Numbered from the stretch's first letter, positions 8,179-16,235 are shown. The stretch is DNA of 42,766 nt from Paludibacter jiangxiensis (GCA_945870155.1 CAMBSB010000028.1:1-42766); one strand, 5' to 3'. Translations and numbers: made by a program. Notes: generated by a model not told the origin, from the letters alone.

Positions 8179-9330
8179 ATGGCAAAAGTATTGGTAATTG
8201 ATGATGAGCGAAGTATTCGCAATACGCTTAAAGATATTTTAGAGTTTGAAAAACATCAGGTTGTTTTGGCTGAAAATGGTAAAATTGGACTTGAAGCTGC
8301 TCAAAACTCTATTTTTGATGTTATTTTTTCGGACATTAAAATGCCTGAAATGGATGGAATTGAATTGTTGACTACCTTAAAAGAAAACGAGATTGATGTT
8401 CCTGTGGTAATGATTTCGGGCCATGGGAATATTGAAACAGCAGTGGAATGTATTAAAAAAGGAGCTTTTGATTTTATTGAAAAACCCATCGATTTAAACC
8501 GATTATTAATAACTGTTCGAAATGCGTTAGATAAAAACTTGTTGGTTGTAGAAACTAAAAGTTTAAAACGCAAAGTTGCTAAACGCCATCAAATGATAGG
8601 TGAATCACCTGCAATAGAAAAGGTTCGTATGATGATTGAGCGAGTTGCCCCAACGGATGCTCGTGTATTAATTACCGGAGAAAACGGAACAGGTAAAGAA
8701 GTTGTAGCTCGATTGTTATTTGAAAACAGCCAAAGAACTAATGCTCCATTTGTTGAAGTTAATTGTGCTGCGATACCTTCCGAATTAATAGAAAGTGAAT
8801 TATTTGGTCACGAAAAAGGTTCGTTCACATCGGCTATAAAACAAAGAATCGGCAAATTTGAACAAGCTGATACCGGTACAATTTTCTTAGATGAAATTGG
8901 TGATATGAGCCTTTCAGCACAAACAAAAGTTTTGCGAGTTTTACAAGAAAATGAGTTAACACGTGTAGGTAGTGATAAAAGTGTAAAGGTCAATGTTCGG
9001 GTTTTAGCCGCGACCAATAAGAACCTTAAAAAGGAAATTGAAAATGGTAACTTTCGTGAGGATTTATTTCATAGATTAAATGTGATACCAATTCATGTCC
9101 CATCTTTGGACGATAGAAAGGAAGATATACCATTATTGGTCAATCATTTCTGTGAATTAATCTGTTCGGAACAAGGAATTTTGGCTAAAACTTTTGATAA
9201 TGAATCTATAGAGCAATTACAAAATAGAATTTGGACCGGAAATATTCGTGAACTCAGGAATGTTGTTGAGAGACTTATTATACTTGGAGGTCCTACAATT
9301 TCAAAAGAAGATGTTGATATGTTTGCATAA
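8179..9330 (+). CDS. NtrC-like response regulator lacking an HTH, with altered GAFTGA loop
   Basis: 383 aa. Receiver domain at residues 1-120 with acidic D8/D9, probable phospho-acceptor D52 (FSDIKMPEMDG) and K102. An AAA+ domain follows: Walker A GENGTGKE at 167-174, Walker B TIFLDEIGDM at 234-243, the arginine-finger region FREDLFHRL at 292-300, and sensor II near WTGNIRELRNVVERL. The sigma-54-contacting GAFTGA loop is GSFTSA (214-219). The protein ends at residue 383, just after the AAA+ lid, so the usual C-terminal Fis-type HTH is missing. It may act without specific DNA binding or outside sigma-54 activation. It sits 25 bp after purD; no histidine kinase is nearby, so its kinase is unknown. 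An AT-rich 6-bp hairpin with a T-run at 9344-9364 may terminate it. Confidence 0.88.
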   Translation: MAKVLVIDDERSIRNTLKDILEFEKHQVVLAENGKIGLEAAQNSIFDVIFSDIKMPEMDGIELLTTLKENEIDVPVVMISGHGNIETAVECIKKGAFDFIEKPIDLNRLLITVRNALDKNLLVVETKSLKRKVAKRHQMIGESPAIEKVRMMIERVAPTDARVLITGENGTGKEVVARLLFENSQRTNAPFVEVNCAAIPSELIESELFGHEKGSFTSAIKQRIGKFEQADTGTIFLDEIGDMSLSAQTKVLRVLQENELTRVGSDKSVKVNVRVLAATNKNLKKEIENGNFREDLFHRLNVIPIHVPSLDDRKEDIPLLVNHFCELICSEQGILAKTFDNESIEQLQNRIWTGNIRELRNVVERLIILGGPTISKEDVDMFA

Positions 9331-9396
9331 TTATATACTATAAAATAACGTTGTTATTGTTTTTGTAATCTTTGATTTTTATTCACATATAAATTT

Positions 9397-9849
9397 ATGA
9401 AACTAATAAATGAACAAAGAATCGCTATTTGTAGCGATCATGCAGGATTTGAATTAAAAAACACAATTATTGATTTTTTAAAATCAAAATATGTATTGAA
9501 TTTAAAAGACTTTGGAACTTACTCATCTCAAAGTGCCGATTATGCCGATTATGCACACCCCATGGCATCAAGTATAGAAAATAAAGAATTTGATTTTGGA
9601 ATTTCCATTTGTGGTAGTGGAAATGGTATAAGTATGACCGTTAATAAACATCAGGGAATTCGTGCTGCTCTTTGCTGGAATACTGAAATTGTGGCTTTGG
9701 CGCGTCAGCATAATAATGCAAATGTTTTGTCCTTACCTGCCCGTTTTATTTCTGAGAAAGATGCAATCAAAATGGTGGAAGTGTTTTTCTCAACTGATTT
9801 TGAAGGTGGTCGTCATCTAACTCGGATTGAAAAAATACCAATGTGTTGA
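9397..9849 (+). CDS. rpiB: Ribose-5-phosphate isomerase B
   Basis: 150 aa, family length. RpiB interconverts ribose-5-phosphate and ribulose-5-phosphate in the pentose phosphate pathway. Signatures are ICSDHAGFELKNTI at the N-terminus, ADYADYAHPMA, the active-site loop ICGSGNGISMTVNKHQGIRAA with its Cys, and ARQHNNANVLSLPARF. The LacA/LacB galactose-6-phosphate isomerases share the fold, but single-gene context favours RpiB. It is monocistronic or weakly coupled with its neighbours: 66 bp before it, 89 bp after it. Confidence 0.93.
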   Translation: MKLINEQRIAICSDHAGFELKNTIIDFLKSKYVLNLKDFGTYSSQSADYADYAHPMASSIENKEFDFGISICGSGNGISMTVNKHQGIRAALCWNTEIVALARQHNNANVLSLPARFISEKDAIKMVEVFFSTDFEGGRHLTRIEKIPMC

Positions 9850-9859
9850 TTTTTTGAGT

Positions 9860-9899
9860 AAAGAACCAAGAGCCAAGATTAAAGAACCAAGAGCAAAGA
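9860..9899 (+). repeat. Two direct repeats AAAGAACCAAGAGC(C/A)AAGA
   Basis: A 19-bp unit is repeated at 9860-9878 and 9881-9899 with one mismatch (period 21), followed by degenerate copies (AGACAAAAGATCAAGA). It fills most of the rpiB-thiL gap. Purine-rich repeats of this style may recur elsewhere in the genome, which cannot be tested here. Confidence 0.7.
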
Positions 9900-9938
9900 G
9901 ACAAAAGATCAAGACAACTAGGATTTAACTACAATAAA

Positions 9939-10964
9939 ATGCAAAGAACTGAAATATCAAAGTACGGAGAGTTTGGGCTAATCAAACATTTAACCGAGAA
10001 GTTTAAAATTTCTAATGAATCAACATTATATGGTGTCGGCGATGATGCTGCTGTACTTGATTATAAAGAAAAACAAGTTTTGGTAACTACCGATCTGTTA
10101 CTTGAAGGTGTCCATTTTGATTTGGTATATGTTCCCCTTAAGCATTTAGGATATAAAGCAGCTGTGGTTAATTTTTCAGATATATATGCAATGAATGGTC
10201 AACCCAAGCAAATTACTGTTTCTTTGGGTGTTTCCAAACGTTTTGCTGTGGAAGATCTGGAAGAATTGTATGCCGGCATAGCTTTAGCATGTGAAACTTA
10301 TGGAGTTGATTTGGTTGGAGGCGATACTTCGGCTTCACTAACTGGTTTAACAATTAGCATTACTTGTATTGGTGAAGCCGAAAAAGAAAAAATTGTGTAT
10401 AGAAACGGGGCAAAACTTAATGATTTGATTTGTGTCTCTGGCGATTTAGGTTCGGCTTACATGGGTTTGCAATTGTTGGAGCGTGAAAAAATAGTTTTTT
10501 CGGCTAATAGTGAAGCTCAACCTGACTTTGAGGGTATGGACTACATTTTAAAGCGTCAATTGAAACCTGAGGCTCGTAAAGACGTAATTCAGGCTTTAAA
10601 AGAGAAGGGAATTGTTCCTACAGCCATGATGGATATTTCGGATGGTTTATCTTCAGAGTTAATTCATATTTGTACACAAAGCAATGTAGGTTGTAGAATT
10701 TATGAAGATAAAATTCCTATCAATTATCAGGCAGTAGTTATGGCTGATGAATTAAATATGAGCATAGTAACTGCAGCATTGAATGGTGGTGAGGATTATG
10801 AATTGGTTTTTACTGTGTCAATGGCTGATTATGAAAAGATTATAACAGTAGAAGGTGTTGGAATTGTTGGAAATATTACAAAACCCGAATTTGGACTTCA
10901 GTTAATTGGTAGAGAAGGAGAGGAGTTGGAAATGAAAGCTCAAGGGTGGAATTCGTTGAAATAA
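9939..10964 (+). CDS. thiL: Thiamine-monophosphate kinase
   Basis: 341 aa. ThiL phosphorylates thiamine monophosphate to the active cofactor thiamine diphosphate. Signatures of the PurM/ThiL ATPase fold are visible: GVGDDAAVLDY near residue 32, VTTDLLLEGVHFD, NFSDIYAMNGQPKQITVSLG, LVGGDTS, and MDISDGLSSEL in the second half. No other thiamine genes are adjacent. The start ATG at 9939 follows the short direct repeats after rpiB. A strong bidirectional hairpin follows the stop and is shared with the convergent small RNA. Confidence 0.94.
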   Translation: MQRTEISKYGEFGLIKHLTEKFKISNESTLYGVGDDAAVLDYKEKQVLVTTDLLLEGVHFDLVYVPLKHLGYKAAVVNFSDIYAMNGQPKQITVSLGVSKRFAVEDLEELYAGIALACETYGVDLVGGDTSASLTGLTISITCIGEAEKEKIVYRNGAKLNDLICVSGDLGSAYMGLQLLEREKIVFSANSEAQPDFEGMDYILKRQLKPEARKDVIQALKEKGIVPTAMMDISDGLSSELIHICTQSNVGCRIYEDKIPINYQAVVMADELNMSIVTAALNGGEDYELVFTVSMADYEKIITVEGVGIVGNITKPEFGLQLIGREGEELEMKAQGWNSLK

Positions 10965-10974
10965 TTGATTTTAG

Positions 10975-11122
10975 AAAAAAAAGAAAAAGATTAGACCCCA
11001 AAGAGTCTAATCTTTTTCTATTTGAATTAATATGATACTTCTAAATAATGCGAAAGGTAGTGAACCTCACGGTCGACTACCAATCTTTTTGTTAACCTTA
11101 AATCTAATACTATGAAAAAATC
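10975..11122 (-). ncRNA. Candidate small RNA (about 145 nt) with own promoter and terminator
   Basis: No ORF fits here, yet the minus strand has a complete transcription unit: a TATCTTTG -7 element (11129-11136), a 5' AU-rich segment, a hairpin GGTAGT-CG-ACC-GTGA-GGT-TC-ACTACC (11055-11080; GNRA-type loop with an internal bulge), a single-stranded linker, and a 14-bp terminator stem (10983-11018) followed by an eight-base U-run (plus-strand A-run 10975-10982). It ends against thiL in a convergent arrangement and lies upstream of nothing on its own strand, so it is not an mRNA leader. The layout resembles Bacteroidales ncRNAs known from comparative genomics, but I cannot assign a family from memory. 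Confidence 0.65.
10983..11018. terminator. Bidirectional terminator shared by thiL and the small RNA
   Basis: Perfect 14-bp arms (GAAAAAGATTAGAC / GTCTAATCTTTTTC) with an 8-nt loop. On the plus strand it ends in CTTTTTC, 19 bp past the thiL stop. On the minus strand it is followed by eight T residues, which is the stronger direction. Confidence 0.85.
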
Positions 11123-11128
11123 ACGATG

Positions 11129-11160
11129 CAAAGATACGGCGTGTTTTTTATTTATACAAT
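11129..11160 (-). promoter_or_regulatory. Promoter of the candidate small RNA
   Basis: The minus strand has TATCTTTG (11136-11129; exact TAnnTTTG) and, with a 20-bp spacer, ATTG (11160-11157), one base from TTTG. The predicted transcription start is near 11122-11124. Confidence 0.6.
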
Positions 11161-11267
11161 AGTTGTCGAATATATTTGCGTTAAAAATGTGTTATATAAC
11201 ATATATTTAGATGTTAAACCTCAGTTTTGCCATATATTTAAGAAATATTTGTAATTGGATGACCAAT

Positions 11268-13826
11268 TTACTCCTTAATTTCTACAACTTCGTATCCAAT
11301 ATTGTCAACAGAAGCTTTAATAATTTCGTTACTTACTTCTTTTGAAAGTAAAAGTTTAGCTGAGTTTGATTCCAAATCCACTTTTGCTTCAACTCCATCT
11401 AGGCTATTTAACACTTTTTCTACTCGTGCAGAACAATGACCGCAACTCATTCCTTTAATTAATAATGTTTTTTCTGACATAATTTCATTTGGGTTTTTTA
11501 ATTTCTGAATAATTTCAGGATTGTTTTTGGTAATATATAAATTTTCTGATACATTTTTTTTACTAGTAACGGACTTAAAATTCATTATCCGTAAAGCATT
11601 TAATACCACGCTTATTGAGCTAAAACTCATAGCCGCTGCAGCAAACATAGGGTTAAGTTTCCAACCCAACATACTATAAAAAACTCCTGCAGCCAAAGGT
11701 ATTCCAATTATATTATAGAAAAAAGCCCAAAACAAGTTTTGTTTTATATTGGTAATCACTATTTTACTCAGACTAAGTGTATTAACCACATCCATTAAAT
11801 CATTGTTAATTAATATTACATCTGCCGACTCAATGGCGATATCAGAACCGGCACCAATTGCAATACCTAAATTTGCACGCATAAGAGCAGGTGCGTCGTT
11901 TATTCCATCACCTACCATGACTACTATGTTTCCTTCGGATTGTAGTTTAATTATTGCTTTATCTTTATCTTGAGGAAGCACTTCGGCTATTAATGTAGAA
12001 ATACCTAATTGATGTTGAATAGCTGCAGCAGTTTTAGCATTATCGCCGGTTAACATTACCACGTTTATTCCCATTGATATCAACTCATTAACTGCATCTT
12101 TACTTGTAGGTTTTAAAATATCTGCAACAGCAATGATTCCAAGAATTTCTTTTTCATTGGCTATATAAAGAGGCGTATTGCCACTGTTGGCTAATTTGTC
12201 AGCAATAATTTCAAATTCAACTAAATGTATTTTTCTATTTAGCATAAAATTTAAATTTCCTGCAATATATACTTTTCCATTCAACTCGCCTTGAATTCCA
12301 AGACCTGGAGAGGCTTGAAAATTTGTAACATCCAAAAGCTTTAATGAGCGTTTTTCTGCTTCTATTAAAATTGCTTCTGCCAATGGATGTTCCGATTTTT
12401 TTTCAATCGATGCCGCAATTTGAAGGAGTTCATTTTCATTAATTGTTTTTGAGGTGTAAATATCTGTAATAATGGGTTTTCCTTCGGTTAACGTTCCTGT
12501 CTTGTCCAGCACAACTGTGTTAATTTTGTGAGCTGTTTCGAGAGATTCTGCTGTTTTAATTAAAATACCATGATCAGCCCCTTTGCCCATTCCTACCATA
12601 ATAGCCACCGGAGTAGCTAAACCAAGTGCACATGGACATGAAATAACCAATACAGCTATTCCGATTGATAAAGCAAAATCGAATGGATACCCCAGTAATA
12701 ACCACACTATTGTTGAAACTATTGATAATCCAATTACAACCGGAACAAAAATTGAACTTATTTTATCAGCAAGTTTTGAAATAGGAGCTTTGGACGATGA
12801 TGCTTCCTCTACCAGATTTATAATTTGCGAAAGTGTTGTATCTTTTCCAACTTTTGTGGCATTTAAAGTAAAATATCCTGATTTATTGATGCATGCAGAA
12901 AATATTTTATCTCCTTTTTGTTTGAAAACAGGCATACTTTCACCTGTAAGAGCTGATTCATCAACTGATGAACTTCCACTTTCAACAATACCGTCAACCG
13001 GAACACTTTGTCCGGGTTTTACAATAACAATATCGCCAACAATTACATCTTCAATACTAATCTCTATTTCAATGTTTTCACGGAGGACTAAAGCTGTACT
13101 AGGGATTAATTTTATGAGTCTGGTTATGGCATCAGAGGTTCGGCTTTTCGATTTTGCTTCAAGATACTTACCTAGTGTAATTAGTGTGAGAATAGTAGCT
13201 CCAGATTCAAAATATATATCATTTGTGAATTGAATAACTGTTTCAATATCATCATGTCCCAATGCAAATCCAATGCGGTAAATTGCATAAATTCCATAAA
13301 GTATTGCTGCAGATGAACCAATTGCAATTAGAGAATCCATATTTGGTGCACCCTTGAAAAGAGTTTTAAAACCAGTTGTAAAGTATTTTTTATTTACATA
13401 AACTATGGGCAATGTTAGTAAAAACTGTGTAAATGCAAAAGCTAAAGCGTTTTGACTCCCGTGTAGATAATGTGGAAGTGGAAGTCTAAACATGTGTCCC
13501 ATCGAAATATAAAGTAATGGAACTAAAAATGCTAATGAAATCCACCAACGAAACATCATTTGTTTCATCTCGTTATTTACAAGACTGGAGTTTGATATTT
13601 TATCGTCTTTTGTAGATTTTGTATGTGCTTCATAACCAGCATTTTTTACTGATAGTTCAATTTTATTACTATCAAGCGTTTTTTCATCGTAACTTACAGT
13701 CATACTGTTAGTTAGTAAGTTTACTTGAACAAGTTTTATTCCGGACAATTTACTAACACTTTTTTCGACATGCGTAACACAGGCCGAGCAAGTCATTCCT
13801 TTAACTTCAAATTTTTCTGTTTTCAT
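11268..13826 (-). CDS. copA: Cu+-exporting P1B-type ATPase with C-terminal CopZ-like domain
   Basis: 852 aa, about 100 longer than common CopA proteins. The N-terminal heavy-metal domain has GMTCSAC (Cys13, Cys16). The core has the CPC motif ISCPCALGLATP near residue 396, the phosphorylation motif DKTGTLTEGKP near 438, the HP motif SEHPLAEAI, and GDGINDAPAL. The Cu+ (P1B-1) signatures FFYNIIGIP and MSFSSISVVLNALR are in the last two membrane segments. After a hydrophilic linker, residues 783-852 form a second complete metal-binding domain (GMSCGHC) that begins with Met and is exactly chaperone-sized. It exports Cu+ from the cytoplasm. An internal start at 11480 could also yield free CopZ. A -7 element at 13902-13909 may drive it. 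No CueR or CsoR gene is adjacent. Confidence 0.95.
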   Translation of the reverse strand: MKTEKFEVKGMTCSACVTHVEKSVSKLSGIKLVQVNLLTNSMTVSYDEKTLDSNKIELSVKNAGYEAHTKSTKDDKISNSSLVNNEMKQMMFRWWISLAFLVPLLYISMGHMFRLPLPHYLHGSQNALAFAFTQFLLTLPIVYVNKKYFTTGFKTLFKGAPNMDSLIAIGSSAAILYGIYAIYRIGFALGHDDIETVIQFTNDIYFESGATILTLITLGKYLEAKSKSRTSDAITRLIKLIPSTALVLRENIEIEISIEDVIVGDIVIVKPGQSVPVDGIVESGSSSVDESALTGESMPVFKQKGDKIFSACINKSGYFTLNATKVGKDTTLSQIINLVEEASSSKAPISKLADKISSIFVPVVIGLSIVSTIVWLLLGYPFDFALSIGIAVLVISCPCALGLATPVAIMVGMGKGADHGILIKTAESLETAHKINTVVLDKTGTLTEGKPIITDIYTSKTINENELLQIAASIEKKSEHPLAEAILIEAEKRSLKLLDVTNFQASPGLGIQGELNGKVYIAGNLNFMLNRKIHLVEFEIIADKLANSGNTPLYIANEKEILGIIAVADILKPTSKDAVNELISMGINVVMLTGDNAKTAAAIQHQLGISTLIAEVLPQDKDKAIIKLQSEGNIVVMVGDGINDAPALMRANLGIAIGAGSDIAIESADVILINNDLMDVVNTLSLSKIVITNIKQNLFWAFFYNIIGIPLAAGVFYSMLGWKLNPMFAAAAMSFSSISVVLNALRIMNFKSVTSKKNVSENLYITKNNPEIIQKLKNPNEIMSEKTLLIKGMSCGHCSARVEKVLNSLDGVEAKVDLESNSAKLLLSKEVSNEIIKASVDNIGYEVVEIKE

Positions 13827-14157
13827 GCCAAGTTATTAAGTGCTTAAAAAACAATTTACAATCTATTAAGTTCAATATTACATGCCGATATATTACTTTA
13901 GCAAAGATATTAAAGATAGTGGAAAATTATATTGAATTTTTTTTAAAATATTTGTTTATATTTTTTTTGTCAAGTTATATTTTATATTTTTGTATATCAA
14001 TTATTTATACAATATTCCAAAGTGTTTTCTAACGATATTATTGTGTTTTGAGTGAAAATTATAAATTATTTTACCTGTATTAAATCCAAATCAGCAAATC
14101 AATTCGTCTAATTTGAAAACAAGTATTATTTTTATCAACTCAAAAAAATTAAACATT
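13827..14157. other. Divergent intergenic region copA / DUF6249-like gene
   Basis: 331 bp, extremely AT-rich. It contains a probable copA -7 element (13902-13909). For the plus-strand operon, TATTTTTG at 13985-13992 matches the -7 consensus, but the nearest TTTG is only 15 bp upstream, so the promoter is uncertain. No hairpin, metal-regulator palindrome or ORF was found. Confidence 0.5.
13902..13909 (-). promoter_or_regulatory. Possible copA promoter (-7 element)
   Basis: The minus strand reads TATCTTTG, an exact TAnnTTTG match, about 75 bp upstream of the copA ATG. No -33 TTTG is found at the standard distance, so activation by a regulator would be possible. Confidence 0.4.
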
Positions 14158-14778
14158 ATGAAACGAATTGTATTTTTATTTTTTACACTTGCATTTTTTA
14201 CAGGACTTTATGCTAAACCAGAGGTAAAGAAAATGGATAGTATTGTTAAACAAGAGATTAAAATTATCAAAAATGATCCAAATTTCTCAGTTAAAGACTC
14301 CATTTTATATCAGAAATTATCAGCCGAACAATTGATTGATTTAAGAAGAGAAGAGAATAGATTGGAATTGCAACGCATTGAAGCGGCTAACAGAAATGAT
14401 ATGCCACTAAATGGATTTGGAATTGTTATGATTGTTTTAATGCCATTTTTATTGATATTTTCTTTGGCATTGATTATTACAAAAACGAGAACTAAAGAAT
14501 CATTACGTCGTTACGATTTATACAACAAGTCCTTAGAGATGGGACAAACAATCCCTGAACATTTTTTTGATATTCCAAAAAAACAATCTGACAAAATTTC
14601 AAATCTCAAAAAAGGAATTATTTGGTTAGCTATTGGTTTAGCATTAGTTGTTTATTTTATAATTATAGTAGAATACGAACCATTAATTTTAGGTATTCTT
14701 CCTACTTTTGTTGGGTCAGGTTATTTATTGGTTCATTTTTTGGAAAAACCAAAGTCAAACGATGAACAAGACAGATGA
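14158..14778 (+). CDS. DUF6249-like membrane protein upstream of an ECF sigma factor
   Basis: 206 aa from ATG 14158; an upstream TTG at 14113 would add 15 residues ahead of a clear signal peptide (MKRIVFLFFTLAFFTGLYA), so the ATG is preferred. A periplasmic segment of about 70 residues rich in charge is followed by a membrane segment (GIVMIVLMPFLLIFSLALII), a cytosolic stretch (RRYDLYNKSLEMGQTIPEHFF), and two more membrane segments. This layout matches the DUF6249 type as I remember it. The last 17 bp overlap the sigma factor gene, so translation is probably coupled and the protein may tune sigma activity. Function is unknown. Confidence 0.75.
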   Translation: MKRIVFLFFTLAFFTGLYAKPEVKKMDSIVKQEIKIIKNDPNFSVKDSILYQKLSAEQLIDLRREENRLELQRIEAANRNDMPLNGFGIVMIVLMPFLLIFSLALIITKTRTKESLRRYDLYNKSLEMGQTIPEHFFDIPKKQSDKISNLKKGIIWLAIGLALVVYFIIIVEYEPLILGILPTFVGSGYLLVHFLEKPKSNDEQDR

Positions 14779-15307
14779 TTTGCGCTGGATAGCACAAGTT
14801 ACTCTTTTTGGCGATAACAGGGGATTCGACAAATTAACCCAAAAATATCAATCGTCCATACGAAGGTTTTTTCTGAACCTGACTATGGGCGATGTGCCTT
14901 TGAGCGACGATTTGGCACAGGAAACTTTTATTAAAGCCTATTTGAATTTGAAATCGTTTCAAGGGCTTTCCGGGTTTTCAACTTGGCTTTATCGTATTGC
15001 TTACAATGTTTTTTTTGATGCGACTCGCTCCAAAAAAGTTTATGAAGATATAAACGAATATGAAATAGATCAAAATCAATTTACAAAAAATGAGTTTTCG
15101 GCCGAGAAAATTGATATTTATAATGCGTTAAAAATTTTACGAAAGGAAGAAAAAACAGCTGTTTTGTTGTTTTATATGGAAGATAAAACGCATGTAGAAA
15201 TAGCAAGAATTATGCAATGTCCTCTTGGAACGGTAAAAACTTATCTATTAAAAGCGAAAGAAAAATTAGGCAATTATTTAACAAAATCAGGTTATGGAAC
15301 AGTATGA
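14762..15307 (+). CDS. ECF-type RNA polymerase sigma factor
   Basis: 181 aa from ATG 14762; an earlier in-frame start at 14708 would lie deep inside the preceding gene. Region 2 is at about residues 20-95 (SDDLAQETFIKAYLNLKSFQGLSGFSTWLYRIAYNVFFD), the core-binding and -10 recognition part. Region 4 is at about 115-170 (EKTAVLLFYMEDKTHVEIARIMQCPLGTVKTYLLKAKEKL), the -35 recognition HTH. It overlaps the DUF6249-like gene before it by 17 bp and the small membrane-protein gene after it by 14 bp, so the three are one translationally coupled unit. The stimulus is not shown by the sequence. Confidence 0.93.
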   Translation: MNKTDDLRWIAQVTLFGDNRGFDKLTQKYQSSIRRFFLNLTMGDVPLSDDLAQETFIKAYLNLKSFQGLSGFSTWLYRIAYNVFFDATRSKKVYEDINEYEIDQNQFTKNEFSAEKIDIYNALKILRKEEKTAVLLFYMEDKTHVEIARIMQCPLGTVKTYLLKAKEKLGNYLTKSGYGTV

Positions 15308-15617
15308 AACTTATGAAAAATCGATTAGAAAATTTTTAAACGAAAATAAAAATGAAATTCCTAATCAAGGATTTTCACAAAAGGTGATGAAAAACTTACC
15401 TGTGACGGATAAGCATGACTGGATTGTGTGGACATTTGCATTAATTGGTTTGTCAATTAGTGTAGGAATTGCTTTTTATACCGGATTTATTCAGAATGTA
15501 ATTCAAACCGCACAACAAGCACCATTTTATTATTTTGCTGGAGCAGTTTTTTGTTTTCCTTTTATTGCATTTTTTGTGCTTTGTAAAATGCAGTTTTGCA
15601 AACTAAAGATTGTTTAA
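15294..15617 (+). CDS. Small two-TM protein, probable regulator of the ECF sigma factor
   Basis: 107 aa. A cytosolic N-terminus of about 45 residues (contains IRKFLNENKNEIPNQGFSQKVMKNLP) precedes two membrane helices (IVWTFALIGLSISVGIAFYTGF and FYYFAGAVFCFPFIAFFVLC). The N-terminal segment with GFSQKVMKNLP resembles the short sigma-interacting stretch of small Bacteroidota anti-sigma-like proteins, and the gene overlaps the sigma gene by 14 bp. An anti-sigma role is therefore inferred, not shown. Its 3' end overlaps the convergent lipoprotein gene by 15 bp. Confidence 0.65.
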   Translation: MEQYETYEKSIRKFLNENKNEIPNQGFSQKVMKNLPVTDKHDWIVWTFALIGLSISVGIAFYTGFIQNVIQTAQQAPFYYFAGAVFCFPFIAFFVLCKMQFCKLKIV

Positions 15618-16235
15618 AGAAGTATTTTCAAATATTATTTTTTTACGAACCGGTTTGACTTTTTCAATTTTTAATGAATTATCAAAATGTGGTAGCATAG
15701 CTTTAAACTGACCTTTTAAAACTGTACTGTCTGATAATAAAAAATTACATGTAATTTTCTGGGAATTATCATCTTGATTTGTAACTAAGAATGAACCCGA
15801 TGTAATAAACTTTAAGGTAGAATAAAGTTTATTTTTTTCAATAAAATAAACATAAGCTCCAACAGTAAATTTATTATCATCAATTTCTAATTTTTCGCCT
15901 TTATAAAATGTTAAAGGCAATGCTTTGTCAGAAACTAAATACTGTCCTTCAGGTAAAATTGTATCAGCGGGTGAGATAAAAATATCTTCGATAAACAAAT
16001 ACTGACCAATACCCGCCAGATTGCCGTTCTCATTAATATAAAGTGAGTCAGAAAATAAATTGAGAGTAACCACATTGTTATCTATCTTATAATCATTGTA
16101 AAAAGCACCAAAAAACTCAGCATAACCCCAGGTATAATTTGGAGAGTTATTATATTTATAAGTTGGATCCGGAGTATCTGTTTTACACGATACTAGTAGA
16201 ATTAATAATAATAAATTTACAAGTGCAATTTTCAT
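15603..16235 (-). CDS. Hypothetical lipoprotein
   Basis: 210 aa with a lipoprotein signal: MKIALVNLLLLILLVSCK, lipobox LVSC at residues 14-17. The mature part is soluble, rich in Asn, Asp, Tyr and beta-strand patterns, and probably sits in the periplasm or on the outer membrane. I do not recognise the family. The gene is a single unit converging on the sigma operon, with its stop codon 15 bp inside the end of the anti-sigma-like gene on the other strand. Opposed transcription through the overlap could create antisense RNA. Confidence 0.7.
   Translation of the reverse strand: MKIALVNLLLLILLVSCKTDTPDPTYKYNNSPNYTWGYAEFFGAFYNDYKIDNNVVTLNLFSDSLYINENGNLAGIGQYLFIEDIFISPADTILPEGQYLVSDKALPLTFYKGEKLEIDDNKFTVGAYVYFIEKNKLYSTLKFITSGSFLVTNQDDNSQKITCNFLLSDSTVLKGQFKAMLPHFDNSLKIEKVKPVRKKIIFENTSLNNL

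Noticed and set aside
11112-11162. A 16-codon plus-strand ORF starting ATGAAAAAATCACGA in the thiL-copA gap
   Set aside because: It lies on top of the predicted small-RNA promoter and 5' end, has no family features, and short ORFs of this kind arise by chance in AT-rich DNA.
12583-13233. A 216-codon plus-strand open frame inside copA
   Set aside because: It lies fully on the complement of strongly conserved ATPase sequence and its translation has no recognisable family or start context.
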